Origin: Leptospirillum ferrooxidans C2-3
GTDB lineage: Bacteria; Nitrospirota; Leptospirillia; Leptospirillales; Leptospirillaceae
Length of the DNA: 64,000 bases
Reading direction: 5' to 3'
NCBI RefSeq assembly: GCF_000284315.1
Contig: NC_017094.1
Coordinates: 2,495,539-2,559,538 of the forward strand
Shown piece by piece: positions 6,797 to 15,953 of the stretch. The notes below the pieces were generated by a model that had not been told where the DNA came from, did not search any database, and saw nothing but the letters and a program-made list of their open reading frames with translations. Every line of letters starts with the position of its first letter. The first letter of the stretch is position 1. The position numbers and the translations under genes are program-made.

Positions 6797-7417
6797 ATGA
6801 GTACGATCGTTCTGGTTCAAAAAGACACCAATCGTCACACCGAAATCGTCCGGGAGCTGACCGCCATCGGAGTGGAGAGGGTTCTGGTCCTTTCACTTGA
6901 GGCCTTTCTTTCGAGGACGGACCCTGAGAGCGTGGACGGGATCCTTCTCGATCGGGGGGAATCCCTGGGAACCTTCTTTCAGATTGTCCAGAGTGTTGGA
7001 GGGGGCCCACCCATACCGATCATCCTTCTCATGGAGAGAAGGGATGAGCATGGGGGACGGGATTGTCTCACCGGAGTCATGCTGCAGCCGTTTTGCGACC
7101 TCCGCTTTGCCTCCCTGTTCAAGGAAGCCGTCTTCCATATCCGGGACTTCTGCGCCGTATGCGAGGAAAACCAGAGACTCAAGGAGGAGGTGCTCGAGCG
7201 CAAGATCATCGAACGGGCCAAATGGATTCTGGTGAAGCAGGAAGGTCTTTCCGAGGACAATGCCTATCGTCGCATCCGGGCAGAAAGCATGAAAAAGCGA
7301 CGGTCGATGAAAGATGTCGCCATCGACATTCTGGCCCGGTCAGGAGAGTTCGGAGAGGATCTGATGTACAGGGAGCATGAAACCGGTGAAAAAGGTCTCC
7401 CCGGCAATAGGCGCTAA
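6797..7417 (+). CDS. ANTAR-domain antitermination regulator (NasT/AmiR type)
   Basis: This 206-residue protein has a receiver-like N-terminal domain (about 1-120) with hydrophobic strands such as STIVLVQKD and PIIILL, but a degraded phosphoacceptor pattern. A short coiled coil (CEENQRLKEEVLERK) leads to a C-terminal ANTAR domain (IIERAKWILVKQEGLSEDNAYRRIR and SMKKRRSMKDVA). ANTAR proteins bind paired RNA hairpins and prevent termination. It is the first gene after the sigma-54-type promoter, so it may act on a nif or mod transcript; the target is unknown. Confidence 0.88.
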   Translation: MSTIVLVQKDTNRHTEIVRELTAIGVERVLVLSLEAFLSRTDPESVDGILLDRGESLGTFFQIVQSVGGGPPIPIILLMERRDEHGGRDCLTGVMLQPFCDLRFASLFKEAVFHIRDFCAVCEENQRLKEEVLERKIIERAKWILVKQEGLSEDNAYRRIRAESMKKRRSMKDVAIDILARSGEFGEDLMYREHETGEKGLPGNRR

Positions 7418-7451
7418 AACCGTTTTTTCGTCAAACAGTCAGGAGGTCTCG

Positions 7452-7649
7452 ATGGATCTGAAAGAACTTGAAGGAAAGTACCGAAAACTCGCACGTCAGG
7501 CATCTGAAACAGCCATGGAGCTTCACGACCTGACGGAGGAGCTTCCCGGGGCATACCAAAAAATTGAGGAAGTGGCCAGAAAGGCGATTTTGAAACACCA
7601 GGAATGGGCCGAAGCCAAGGAAGCCTTCGAAAAAGCTCAGTCTTCCTGA
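7452..7649 (+). CDS. Rop-like nif-associated protein (CCE_0567/DUF683 family)
   Basis: This 65-residue helical-hairpin protein matches the Rop-like family found in nif clusters: LKELEGKYRKLARQASETAMELHDLTEELP followed by a second helix. Family members are small metal-binding or scaffold proteins of unclear role. ATG 7452 is supported by AGGAGG at 7441-7446. The upstream frame overlaps the ANTAR gene and is not part of this product. Confidence 0.85.
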   Translation: MDLKELEGKYRKLARQASETAMELHDLTEELPGAYQKIEEVARKAILKHQEWAEAKEAFEKAQSS

Positions 7650-7691
7650 CCTGTTTTACAACTCAGGGAAAACTGATGGGGAGGGCACAAG

Positions 7692-8906
7692 ATGATCGAG
7701 GAGGGAACAGAAGTCCATAACAAGGCGGATTCGGGTTTCGATCCTGTCTTTGTCGATACGACCATTCGTGATGGCGGACAGTCGCCTGGGGTTTTCTTTG
7801 ATCGCCCCACCAAAATGGTCATCGTTACCACCCTTGCAAGAATAGGCGTTCGGGAAATCGAGGTCGGAACTCCCTGTCTGGGAGACCACGAGGTCGAGGA
7901 TCTCCGGGCCTTGCTTTCCCTTCCGGTTCCGGTCGAACTTTTCCCGTGGCTGCGACCACTCGATACCGATTTTGAGACGGCACTGACGCTCGGTTTCAAG
8001 AGGGTCCATGTCTCTTTTCCCACATCGGATGCCCATCGGGCCTCAGTCCAGAACATGGGGCAGCCGGACATTATCGAGCGGGTCCGGAAAACCGTTCTCA
8101 AACTCTCAGGCGAGGGGTGCCGGGTCTCGATCGGACTTGAAGACGGATCGAGGGCCCCCATGGATTTTCTGAAGGAGTTCATCGCCGCCGTCCGGGAGTC
8201 CGGGGGAATCCGGGTACGTTACTGCGACACAGTCGGAAAGCACCATCCGGCCGAACTGATTGGAAGAATTGAGGAGATTTCAAAAGAGGGTCTTCCGATC
8301 GAGATCCACTGCCACAATGATTTGGGTATGGCGACCGCCAATACGGTTGCCGCTTATCATTCCGGTGCCCGGTATCTCTCCACTACAGTGACCGGTGTCG
8401 GAGAGCGCGCAGGAAATGCGGCCATGGAAGAGGTGGCCTTTGCCCTGGCCTGCGAAAGGGGAGATCCGTCGCTTCCCGAATCCTCAACGATCGACCTTCC
8501 TGGACTTGCCCATATTTCCCGATGGCTTTATGGGGCTATCCGGAGAACCCTCTCTCCCTATCGACCGGTGGTCGGCTCGCGAATCTTTCATCATTCCTCG
8601 GGAATTCATGTCGACGGGGTCATCAAGGATCCCGCCAATTATGAGCTTTTCCCCCCCGATCTTGTGGGTTCCAAGCGAAAAATCATCGTGACCCACCAGA
8701 CAGGCCGGGCCGGGATCAAAAATGTTCTGGAACGCATGGGATATCGGCCGTCGAAAGAGATTCTCGACCGGCTGGTTCCCCTTGTGAGGGAAGAAGGATG
8801 GAAACTCAAGGGAATTGTTCCGGCACAGACGATTCTGAACCAGTTCATGGCCATCCTGGATTCGAACGAGGGACGATTCCAGGAACCACTGGGACACAGG
8901 CTATGA
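7692..8906 (+). CDS. nifV: Homocitrate synthase NifV
   Basis: NifV condenses acetyl-CoA with 2-oxoglutarate to homocitrate, the organic ligand of FeMo-co. The 404-residue protein has the DRE-TIM lyase motifs DTTIRDGGQSPGV near the N-terminus, HCHNDLGMATAN for metal binding, and TVTGVGERAGNAAMEEV. The C-terminal HHSSGIHVDGVIKDP segment is also typical. It is distinct from LeuA at 56868-58427, which is longer and belongs to a leucine gene set. It overlaps hesA by 4 bp. Confidence 0.93.
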   Translation: MIEEGTEVHNKADSGFDPVFVDTTIRDGGQSPGVFFDRPTKMVIVTTLARIGVREIEVGTPCLGDHEVEDLRALLSLPVPVELFPWLRPLDTDFETALTLGFKRVHVSFPTSDAHRASVQNMGQPDIIERVRKTVLKLSGEGCRVSIGLEDGSRAPMDFLKEFIAAVRESGGIRVRYCDTVGKHHPAELIGRIEEISKEGLPIEIHCHNDLGMATANTVAAYHSGARYLSTTVTGVGERAGNAAMEEVAFALACERGDPSLPESSTIDLPGLAHISRWLYGAIRRTLSPYRPVVGSRIFHHSSGIHVDGVIKDPANYELFPPDLVGSKRKIIVTHQTGRAGIKNVLERMGYRPSKEILDRLVPLVREEGWKLKGIVPAQTILNQFMAILDSNEGRFQEPLGHRL

Positions 8907-9640
8907 CCGCCATTCTGGAAAATGCCCGAGTAGCCCGTCAGATGAACCTTCCCGGATGGAGCCAGGAGCATCAGGACCGTCTGTTCAGAAGCCGGGTTTT
9001 TCTCGCCGGAATCGGAGGGATCGGAGGAGTGGTCGCGGAATATCTGGTCATGGGCGGCGTTCGGGAGATCACTCTCGTCCATGAGGGGGAGCTCTGTCTT
9101 CCCGACCTGAACCGGCAGACCCTCATGAGCTTTGACGGAATCGGCAAAAGTCGGGTTCATCTGGCTGCCAACCGGCTCAGGAGCCTGGTTCCCGATTGCC
9201 ATATCGAGGCCTTTGACACAAAGGTGACAAACGATCTTCTCCCTCTTCTTTCATCGGCGGACATCGTCATCGATGCACGAACAAACTTTGAGGAACGATT
9301 TCTCCTGAACAGGCTGTCGGCAGTCTCCGAAAAATCCCTGATTTTCTCGGCAATGAATGGCACGGAAGGGATGGTCGCCCATCTTCGACCGGGTCGGGGA
9401 GCCTGTCTTGAATGTGTCTTTCCCGAAGGAGATCCGGAATGGGATCCGCTCGGTTTTCCCGTTCTCGGAGCCATCTCGGGAACGGTTGGCGCGATGGCCG
9501 CCATTTTGGCCATCCGGATCCTCTCCGGCTATGGATCCCAGGCAGAAGAGCAGATGACCCTCTTCGAGGGGATGGACCTGTCGACCAGGAACTTCTCCCT
9601 GGTCAGACACAAGGCCTGTCCTTTCTGCCAGAGTCTGTGA
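8903..9640 (+). CDS. hesA: HesA/ThiF-family adenylating protein
   Basis: This 245-residue E1-like protein has the ATP-binding motif VFLAGIGGIGGVVAEYL, then EGELCLPDLNRQTLMSFDGIGKSR. Two zinc-binding pairs are visible, CLEC around residue 172 and CPFC at the C-terminus. HesA proteins are found in nif clusters and have been linked to molybdenum supply or cofactor assembly. ATG 8903 overlaps the nifV stop. Neighbours nifV and modABC support a FeMo-co precursor role. Confidence 0.88.
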   Translation: MTAILENARVARQMNLPGWSQEHQDRLFRSRVFLAGIGGIGGVVAEYLVMGGVREITLVHEGELCLPDLNRQTLMSFDGIGKSRVHLAANRLRSLVPDCHIEAFDTKVTNDLLPLLSSADIVIDARTNFEERFLLNRLSAVSEKSLIFSAMNGTEGMVAHLRPGRGACLECVFPEGDPEWDPLGFPVLGAISGTVGAMAAILAIRILSGYGSQAEEQMTLFEGMDLSTRNFSLVRHKACPFCQSL

Positions 9641-9677
9641 TCATCAATTACCTCCGTTGGAGAAAGGAAAAATCCTG

Positions 9678-10493
9678 ATGAACAAGCTTGTCAGAAATAC
9701 GTCCTTCACCCCTGACAGCCCTTTCATGACCCTGTTCCTGTGTTTTGTGCTGATCGCTGTCTCGCTTTTACGGGTCCCGGCCAGTGCCTTCGGAGAAACG
9801 CTCAGGATCACGGCCGCAGCCGACCTGATGGCTGTCTTGCCGGAAATCTCCCACAACTTTACAAAAAAGACGCACGTGACAGTGCGCATCTCCTACAGTT
9901 CTTCCGGTGAGTCCGCGATCGCGATTCGCCATCATGCTCCGTTCGACCTGTTTCTTTCGGCCGATTCATCCTTTCCCGAGAACCTCTCAAAACAGGGCTG
10001 GGTGATCGCAGACAGTGTCAAAACATATACCAGGGGGATCCTTGTCCTCTGGGTCTCGCAAAAGGCCCTGCCTCCAAAAACAAACGGCAAGATCGGAACG
10101 TCAACCCTTCTGGACTCCGGGATCCGGAAAATCGCACTGGCCAATCCTCGCCTTGCTCCCTATGGCCACGCGGGGATGAAATGTCTCAAGTCCCGGAACC
10201 TCTGGACTCCGCTTCGCACAAAGCTCGTTTATGCCAACACCCTGGCTCAGGTTTCACAATATATGAGAACAAAAACCGCCGATGCAGGCTTTCTGTCCAA
10301 GGCCCAGGCCATGATTCTTTCCCGGCATTCGAAAGGGAGCTCCATCGAACTTTCTCCGGGATGCGTCCCCGATCTTGACCAGAAGATGGCCATCATCAAG
10401 ACGAGCCCCCACCTGAAAGCGGCCAGAGACTTTGAAACCTTCATTCTGGGACAACCAACACAGGATTTCCTGAAAGCCCATGGATACCGTTAG
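9678..10493 (+). CDS. modA: Molybdate ABC transporter substrate-binding protein
   Basis: This 271-residue periplasmic binding protein has a signal-like hydrophobic N-terminus (TLFLCFVLIAVSLLRVPASAF), then LRITAAADLMAVLPEI, the ModA opening in which AASL is usual. FDLFLSADSSFPENL and ALANPRLAPYGHAG follow and match ModA binding regions. ATG 9678 follows AAGGA at 9664-9668. It precedes modB and modC, so it captures molybdate for nitrogenase. Confidence 0.9.
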   Translation: MNKLVRNTSFTPDSPFMTLFLCFVLIAVSLLRVPASAFGETLRITAAADLMAVLPEISHNFTKKTHVTVRISYSSSGESAIAIRHHAPFDLFLSADSSFPENLSKQGWVIADSVKTYTRGILVLWVSQKALPPKTNGKIGTSTLLDSGIRKIALANPRLAPYGHAGMKCLKSRNLWTPLRTKLVYANTLAQVSQYMRTKTADAGFLSKAQAMILSRHSKGSSIELSPGCVPDLDQKMAIIKTSPHLKAARDFETFILGQPTQDFLKAHGYR

Positions 10494-10517
10494 GCCATTT
10501 CCCAAAAGGAGGCTGTG

Positions 10518-11204
10518 ATGAACCATTCGGCTCTCTATGTGACGGTCTCCCTTTCCCTTCTCACCGCCACCATACTGACCGTCTCGAGTCTCCCGTTTGC
10601 ATGGTGGATCGTTTATTCCGGAAGCCGTTGGGTCACTCTGGGGGAGGCGATCCTGACGCTCACCCTGGTGCTGCCCCCGGCCGTCCTGGGCTATCTCCTT
10701 CTCGTTGTCTTCAGCCCGGACAATCCGTTTGGGGGTTTTTTTGCAAAGATCCTGGGCCACCCGCTTCCTTTCTCCTTCGAAGGCCTCCTTGTCGCATCCC
10801 TCCTCTACAGCCTTCCGTTTGCCGTCCAGCCAGTGTCCCAGGCTTTTCGGCAAATCCCCCAAAGTACCATTGAAATGGCCAGGCTGCTTGGTGCCAGCCG
10901 GGCGAGAACCTTTTTCCGGATTATCGTTCCCCTTTCCCTTTCTGGTCTCTGGACAGGCTGGATACTGGGATTCGCCCACACAGTCGGAGAATTTGGGGTC
11001 GTCATGATGGTGGGAGGAAATATCCCCGGATCGACACGAACCCTGTCCCTTAAAGCCTATGACGATCTTCTCTCGATGAATGACAAAAGCGCCTGGGAAT
11101 CCATCGGTTATCTTCTTCTCTTTTCCTTTCTGGCTCTCACCGCGCTGAACCTGATACGCCGAAAGGGAACATCCCGTGAATCCATCGAAGTCACTCGACG
11201 TTGA
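10518..11204 (+). CDS. modB: Molybdate ABC transporter permease
   Basis: This 228-residue membrane protein has about five hydrophobic segments and the ModB motifs LTLVLPPAVLGYLLL, RQIPQSTIEMARLLGASRARTFFRIIVPLSL (the EAA loop) and AHTVGEFGVVMMVGGN. AAGGAGG at 10506-10512 precedes ATG 10518. It overlaps modC by 29 bp. Confidence 0.93.
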   Translation: MNHSALYVTVSLSLLTATILTVSSLPFAWWIVYSGSRWVTLGEAILTLTLVLPPAVLGYLLLVVFSPDNPFGGFFAKILGHPLPFSFEGLLVASLLYSLPFAVQPVSQAFRQIPQSTIEMARLLGASRARTFFRIIVPLSLSGLWTGWILGFAHTVGEFGVVMMVGGNIPGSTRTLSLKAYDDLLSMNDKSAWESIGYLLLFSFLALTALNLIRRKGTSRESIEVTRR

Positions 11205-11937
11205 TCTTCTGCTCAGAAGACCGGGATCCCCAAGGCTAGAGATTCGATGTTCCATCACTCTCGGCCAAAAATATCTCCTTGGGGTCTGTGGCGCTTCCGG
11301 ATCGGGAAAGACCTCCTTCCTTCGCATGCTCGCCGGCCTTCTTTCCCCCGATGACGGATCGATCGTCATGGGAAACTCTGTCTGGTTTGACCGGCAAAAA
11401 GGAATCGAAGCCCCCACAGAGCAGCGGGACATTTCCTACCTTCCGCAGAATGTCTGTCTTTTTCCCCACATGACGATCCGGGAGAACCTTGTCTTTGCGG
11501 CGGAATCAGCAAGACCAGAAAAAACCCGCTTGGCTTTTTCCCTTTTTTCCGGAATAAAACGAACCGGAAAGATCTCAAAAGAACGCGATCAGGAGCTGAC
11601 ACGGTTGTCGACCCTTTTCGGGATCGAAGATCTCATGAACAAAAAAGTGGGAGAACTCTCCGGAGGGCAAGCCCGAAAGGCCGCCCTGGCCCGGATGTTT
11701 CTGAAACCCTGTTCCCTCTACCTTCTCGACGAGCCCCTGACAGCCATCGATCCGGCGGCCAGACGGGTTTTGACCAGCGTGATCATGAATCTTCTCGACG
11801 AAACGGGAACTCCGGCGATATGGGTCACCCATTCTCCCGATGAGGTGGCCTGCGTGGCTAACGAAATGGCCGAGTTTTCCACCTCTGAGGCGGAAGACAA
11901 GACAGGATGGTGGCAAAAACCACTCCGAAACCAATAG
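11176..11937 (+). CDS. modC: Molybdate ABC transporter ATP-binding protein, short form
   Basis: This 253-residue ABC ATPase has Walker A CGASGSGKTS, the Q-loop LPQNVCLFPHMTI, the signature ELSGGQARKAALAR and Walker B LYLLDEPLTAID. ModC proteins often carry a C-terminal MOP/TOBE domain of about 100 residues; this one ends soon after the ATPase domain, so that molybdate-sensing part is missing. The start is GTG 11176 inside modB. It is the last gene of the nifV-hesA-mod unit. Confidence 0.88.
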   Translation: MNPSKSLDVDLLLRRPGSPRLEIRCSITLGQKYLLGVCGASGSGKTSFLRMLAGLLSPDDGSIVMGNSVWFDRQKGIEAPTEQRDISYLPQNVCLFPHMTIRENLVFAAESARPEKTRLAFSLFSGIKRTGKISKERDQELTRLSTLFGIEDLMNKKVGELSGGQARKAALARMFLKPCSLYLLDEPLTAIDPAARRVLTSVIMNLLDETGTPAIWVTHSPDEVACVANEMAEFSTSEAEDKTGWWQKPLRNQ

Positions 11938-12284
11938 GAAACGTCCACCCAAAATAGAAAAAAGCCTCTGCCAGAACCAGACTGGAAAAATGCCATGGAT
12001 TTCATGAACTCCTGTTGAGCGCAAAAACCCCTTGTAATCTCTCCATCCCGAGATTATATTCTTGAACGGTATCTCTTCTCTGATTTCTCCTTCTCTTTTT
12101 CCCCTCCGACGCCGCTGTCGGTTTCCCCAATAGTCGATTGCCGGCAAAGAAGCCCTGCACCAATGCACAAGACCCCAGGATCCATTCCAAAATCATTTTA
12201 TAAAGAATCCTGAAGACCAAAAGCCTGAACTCCGTCCCATGGTCTACCGGGTCCTTCAAGTCTATCCTTCCCAAAGGAGGTCTC
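11938..12284. other. Intergenic region between modC and the hydrogenase operon
   Basis: This stretch of 347 bases holds a candidate promoter and inverted repeat (annotated separately), leaving a leader of roughly 215 bases before hyaA. An AAAGGAGG ribosome-binding site lies at 12273-12280. No sigma-54 element with correct GG-N10-GC spacing was found. Confidence 0.6.
12032..12060 (+). promoter_or_regulatory. Candidate sigma-70 promoter of the hya operon with internal operator
   Basis: TTGTAA (12032-12037) and TATATT (12055-12060) are separated by 17 bases. The 7-bp inverted repeat TAATCTC (12035-12041) and GAGATTA (12050-12056) spans the spacer and overlaps both elements, the expected place for a repressor site. 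No regulator can be assigned. Confidence 0.5.
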
Positions 12285-13430
12285 ATGCCCGAAACCGTTT
12301 ATGAAGTGATGAAAAGTCAGGGAATCACCCGAAGAAGCTTTATCAAATTTTGCAGTCTCATGGCGGCGGGAATGTCACTCGCACCATCATTCGTTCCGGT
12401 CATTGCCAGTGCGCTCGAGACCATGCCCAGAGTTCCGGTCCTCTGGCTCCATGGTCTTGAGTGCACCTGCTGCAGCGAATCCTTCATCCGTTCATCGCAT
12501 CCGCTGGCGAAGGATGTGATCCTCTCGATGATCTCCCTTGACTATGATGACACTCTGATGGCTGCAGCGGGACATGAAGCTGAAGACTGCCTTGAAAGCG
12601 TGATGAAAAAGCACCCGGGGGAATACATCCTCGCCGTCGAGGGCAATCCGCCCATGAACGAAGACGGAATGTACTGCATTGTCGGCGGAAAACCGTTTGT
12701 GGAGCAGTTGAGAAGAGTCGCATCCAAGGCCAAGGCAGTGATCGCATGGGGATCCTGCGCCTCGTGGGGATGCGTTCAGGCGGCCAAACCCAACCCCACC
12801 CAGGCAACCCCCATTCATGAAATCCTGACCGACAGGCAGGTCATCAAGATTCCGGGATGTCCTCCGATCGCCGAGGTGATGACCGGAGTCATCACCTATA
12901 TCACCACCTTTGGCAGACTCCCTGAGCTCGACCGTGAGGGACGTCCCAAAATGTTTTACAGCCAGAGAATCCACGACAAGTGCTACCGTCGCCCCAACTA
13001 CGATGCCGGGCAATACGTCGAACACTGGGACGACGAGGGAGCCCGCAAGGGATATTGCCTTTACAAAATGGGTTGCAAGGGGCCGGTGACCTACAATGCC
13101 TGCTCGACCACAGGGTGGAATAATGGGGTCTCTTTTCCCATCAAGTCCGGACACGGATGCATCGGTTGCTCCGAAAAGGATTTCTGGGACAAGGGCCCAT
13201 TCTACAAACATCTTTCAAACCTTGAAGGATTTGGTGTAGAGGCTGACGCCGACACGATCGGGCTCACCACCCTTGGTGTCGCGGGAGCAGGTGTTGCCGC
13301 CCACGCTCTCCTCACAGGCATTCAAAAATCCGGCGGAGGTCACGAATCCGGAAAAACGAAGGCTTCCCGATCCGAAGCAGCCGGCAAGGATCAGGCACCG
13401 AACTTGCCTCAGAAGGAGACGAAAGAATGA
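12285..13430 (+). CDS. hyaA: [NiFe]-hydrogenase small subunit, oxygen-tolerant group 1d type
   Basis: This is a 381-residue small subunit of a membrane-bound uptake hydrogenase. The N-terminus has a Tat motif (TRRSFIKF) and a hydrophobic stretch. The proximal cluster region has C60-T-C62-C63, C158, C163 (WGSCASWGC) and C192 (PGCPP). This is the six-cysteine [4Fe-3S] set known from oxygen-tolerant hydrogenases, corresponding to Hyd-1 C17, C19, C20, C115, C120 and C149. A C-terminal hydrophobic anchor ([15 protein letters not shown]) precedes a charged tail. It overlaps hyaB by 4 bp. Confidence 0.95.
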   Translation: MPETVYEVMKSQGITRRSFIKFCSLMAAGMSLAPSFVPVIASALETMPRVPVLWLHGLECTCCSESFIRSSHPLAKDVILSMISLDYDDTLMAAAGHEAEDCLESVMKKHPGEYILAVEGNPPMNEDGMYCIVGGKPFVEQLRRVASKAKAVIAWGSCASWGCVQAAKPNPTQATPIHEILTDRQVIKIPGCPPIAEVMTGVITYITTFGRLPELDREGRPKMFYSQRIHDKCYRRPNYDAGQYVEHWDDEGARKGYCLYKMGCKGPVTYNACSTTGWNNGVSFPIKSGHGCIGCSEKDFWDKGPFYKHLSNLEGFGVEADADTIGLTTLGVAGAGVAAHALLTGIQKSGGGHESGKTKASRSEAAGKDQAPNLPQKETKE

Positions 13431-15220
13431 GCGTCTATGAAACACAAGGTTTCCGGATGGACAATTCCGGACGAAGGGTGGTGGTTGACCCTGTTACAAG
13501 AATCGAGGGACATCTTCGCTGTGAAGTGAATCTTGACAGCAACAACATCATCAGAAACGCGGTCAGTTCCGGAACAATGTGGCGAGGAATCGAGACCATC
13601 CTTAAAGGGAGAGATCCCCGGGACGCCTGGGCCTTCACCCAAAGGATCTGCGGCGTTTGTACCGGAGTCCATGCCCTCGTCTCCGTCCGGACGGTCGAAG
13701 ATGCCTTGGGAATCACCATTCCCGACAATGCCAACATCATCAGGAATCTCATGCATCTGACTCTCATGGTTCAGGATCATCTGGTCCACTTCTACCACCT
13801 CCACGCCATGGACTGGGTCGATGTGCCCAATGCCCTGAAGGCAGACCCCAGACAAACCTCGGCAATCGCCCAAAAGATCTCCCGTTGGCCAAACTCGTCA
13901 CCCGGATATTTCCGGGATGTCCAGAACCGGCTCAAAAAATTCGTCGAATCCGGACAACTAGGCCCCTTCATGAACGGCTACTGGGGGAATCCCTCCTACA
14001 AACTTCCGGCAGAGGTCAATCTGCTCGCGGTGACCCACTATCTTGAAGCACTGGATTTCCAGAAGGAAATCGTCAAGATCCACACGATTTTCGGAGGAAA
14101 AAATCCCCATCCCAACTGGCTGGTTGGCGGCGTTCCCTGCGCGATCAATATCGACGGAGATCTTTCGGCGGGAGCACCGCTCAACATGGAACGATTGAAC
14201 TATGTCTCCCAGATCATCGAGAGAACCATCACGTTCATCGATCAGGTCTACATTCCGGACCTGGTCGCCATCGCGTCCTACTATAAGGACTGGCTGTACG
14301 GAGGAGGCCTGTCGAGCCAGAATGTCATGTCCTACGGAGAGTTTCCGGACCACCCGAATGATTACTCTCCCCGAAACCTTCTTCTTCCCCGCGGAGCGAT
14401 CATCGGTGGAGACCTCTCCACCGTCCATCCGGTGGACCTCAAAAACCCCACCGAGATCGAAGAGTTTGTCGTCCACTCCTGGTACCGGTACCCGGATGAA
14501 ACCAGAGGAATCCATCCCTGGGACGGCATCACCGATCCGAACTATATTCTGGGGAAAAACGCCAAGGGAACACCGACCGACATCAAGGAGCTGGACGAGG
14601 AAGGTAAGTACTCCTTCATCAAGGCCCCGAGATGGAACGGCCATGCCATGGAAGTGGGCCCATTGGCCAGATGGATCATCGGATACGCCCAAAAAAAACC
14701 GGAATTCAAGGAGCCGGTCGACAAACTCCTGAGTTCGCTTGGACTTCCCGTGAGCGCCCTTTTTTCAACGCTCGGCCGAACGGCGGCACGGGGTCTTGAA
14801 GCCTCCTGGTCGGCCCACAAGATGCGCTATTTCCATAAACGTCTGATGGACAATATCCGCGCTGGAAATACAGCGACCGCCAATACGGAGAAGTGGGAAC
14901 CCCGGACTTGGCCAAAAGAGTGCAAGGGGGTTGGATTCGCGGAGGCTCCGAGAGGCGCCCTCGGCCACTGGATCCGGATCAGGGAGGGGAAAATCGAAAA
15001 CTATCAGGCGGTCGTTCCCACCACCTGGAACGGATCTCCACGTGACCCCAAGGGACAGATCGGCGCGTTCGAGGCCGCCCTTATGAACACCCCTCTCGCC
15101 GATCCGAAACAGCCTCTTGAGATACTCAGGACACTCCACAGCTTCGATCCCTGCCTGGCCTGCTCCACTCATATCCTCGGGCCAGAGGGGAAACCTCTTC
15201 ACAGTGTGAAAGTCCGGTAA
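13427..15220 (+). CDS. hyaB: [NiFe]-hydrogenase large subunit
   Basis: This 597-residue catalytic subunit oxidises H2. Both NiFe ligand pairs are intact: RICGVC near residue 71 and DPCLAC near the C-terminus. After DPCLACSTH comes a short extension ([15 protein letters not shown]), which the maturation protease normally removes after the histidine. The sequence is close to group 1d enzymes. ATG 13427 overlaps the hyaA stop. Confidence 0.96.
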   Translation: MSVYETQGFRMDNSGRRVVVDPVTRIEGHLRCEVNLDSNNIIRNAVSSGTMWRGIETILKGRDPRDAWAFTQRICGVCTGVHALVSVRTVEDALGITIPDNANIIRNLMHLTLMVQDHLVHFYHLHAMDWVDVPNALKADPRQTSAIAQKISRWPNSSPGYFRDVQNRLKKFVESGQLGPFMNGYWGNPSYKLPAEVNLLAVTHYLEALDFQKEIVKIHTIFGGKNPHPNWLVGGVPCAINIDGDLSAGAPLNMERLNYVSQIIERTITFIDQVYIPDLVAIASYYKDWLYGGGLSSQNVMSYGEFPDHPNDYSPRNLLLPRGAIIGGDLSTVHPVDLKNPTEIEEFVVHSWYRYPDETRGIHPWDGITDPNYILGKNAKGTPTDIKELDEEGKYSFIKAPRWNGHAMEVGPLARWIIGYAQKKPEFKEPVDKLLSSLGLPVSALFSTLGRTAARGLEASWSAHKMRYFHKRLMDNIRAGNTATANTEKWEPRTWPKECKGVGFAEAPRGALGHWIRIREGKIENYQAVVPTTWNGSPRDPKGQIGAFEAALMNTPLADPKQPLEILRTLHSFDPCLACSTHILGPEGKPLHSVKVR

Positions 15221-15243
15221 AAATCCGGACATGGAGGAAAAAT

Positions 15244-15945
15244 ATGGGGTACGAGGTCGAAGTTTCCACGGTGGCTCCGGAAAACGATGAAGGGGTCCAC
15301 TACATCTATGAAGCTCCGGTCCGAATTTGGCACTGGATCAATGCCGGATCGATCCTCGTCCTGGCGGTGAGCGGTTATCTAATCGCCCACCCGTTTCCAA
15401 GTCTCATGGGCGAGGCAAGCCATCATTTCCTGATGGGAGACATCCGGTTCTCCCATTTTGTCGCAGCCTATCTCTTCGGCGGGGGATTTCTCATCCGGTT
15501 TTTATGGAGCTTCATCGGAAACACCTATTCCCGGGAACTTTTCCGCATCCCGGTAACAAGCGGCGAATGGTGGAAGGATCTGTCCCGTGAAATCCGCTGG
15601 ATCTTCTTTCTGGAAAAGAGTCCAAGGAAATACTATGGACACAATCCCGTGGCCCAGTCGGCCATGTTTGTCTTTTTCGTACTCGGCTCCCTTGTGATGA
15701 TCGGTACAGGCGGGGCGATGTACGCAGAGGGACTCGGAGCAGGTTCATGGGCCGATCGATTGTTTGGCTGGATCACTCCCCTAGTTGGACAGCCCCAGGA
15801 TTTGAGAACGCTCCACCACCTCGGCATGTGGTTTATTCTGGTCTTTGTTTTGGGACATATCTACATGGCGATCAGGGAAGACATTGTGGGACGTCAGACC
15901 TCGGTCGGGACCATGATCAGCGGTTTCCGGTTCTTCAGAAAGTGA
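15244..15945 (+). CDS. hyaC: Hydrogenase b-type cytochrome subunit
   Basis: This 233-residue membrane protein takes electrons from the hydrogenase to the quinone pool. It has four hydrophobic segments and histidines placed for heme b: APVRIWHWINAGS, FSHFVAAYLFGG, and RTLHHLGMWFILVFVLGHIYMAIRED. GGAGG at 15232-15236 precedes ATG 15244. It follows hyaB by 23 bases, which is the usual order. Confidence 0.94.
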   Translation: MGYEVEVSTVAPENDEGVHYIYEAPVRIWHWINAGSILVLAVSGYLIAHPFPSLMGEASHHFLMGDIRFSHFVAAYLFGGGFLIRFLWSFIGNTYSRELFRIPVTSGEWWKDLSREIRWIFFLEKSPRKYYGHNPVAQSAMFVFFVLGSLVMIGTGGAMYAEGLGAGSWADRLFGWITPLVGQPQDLRTLHHLGMWFILVFVLGHIYMAIREDIVGRQTSVGTMISGFRFFRK

Positions 15946-15953
15946 TCGGAAAA

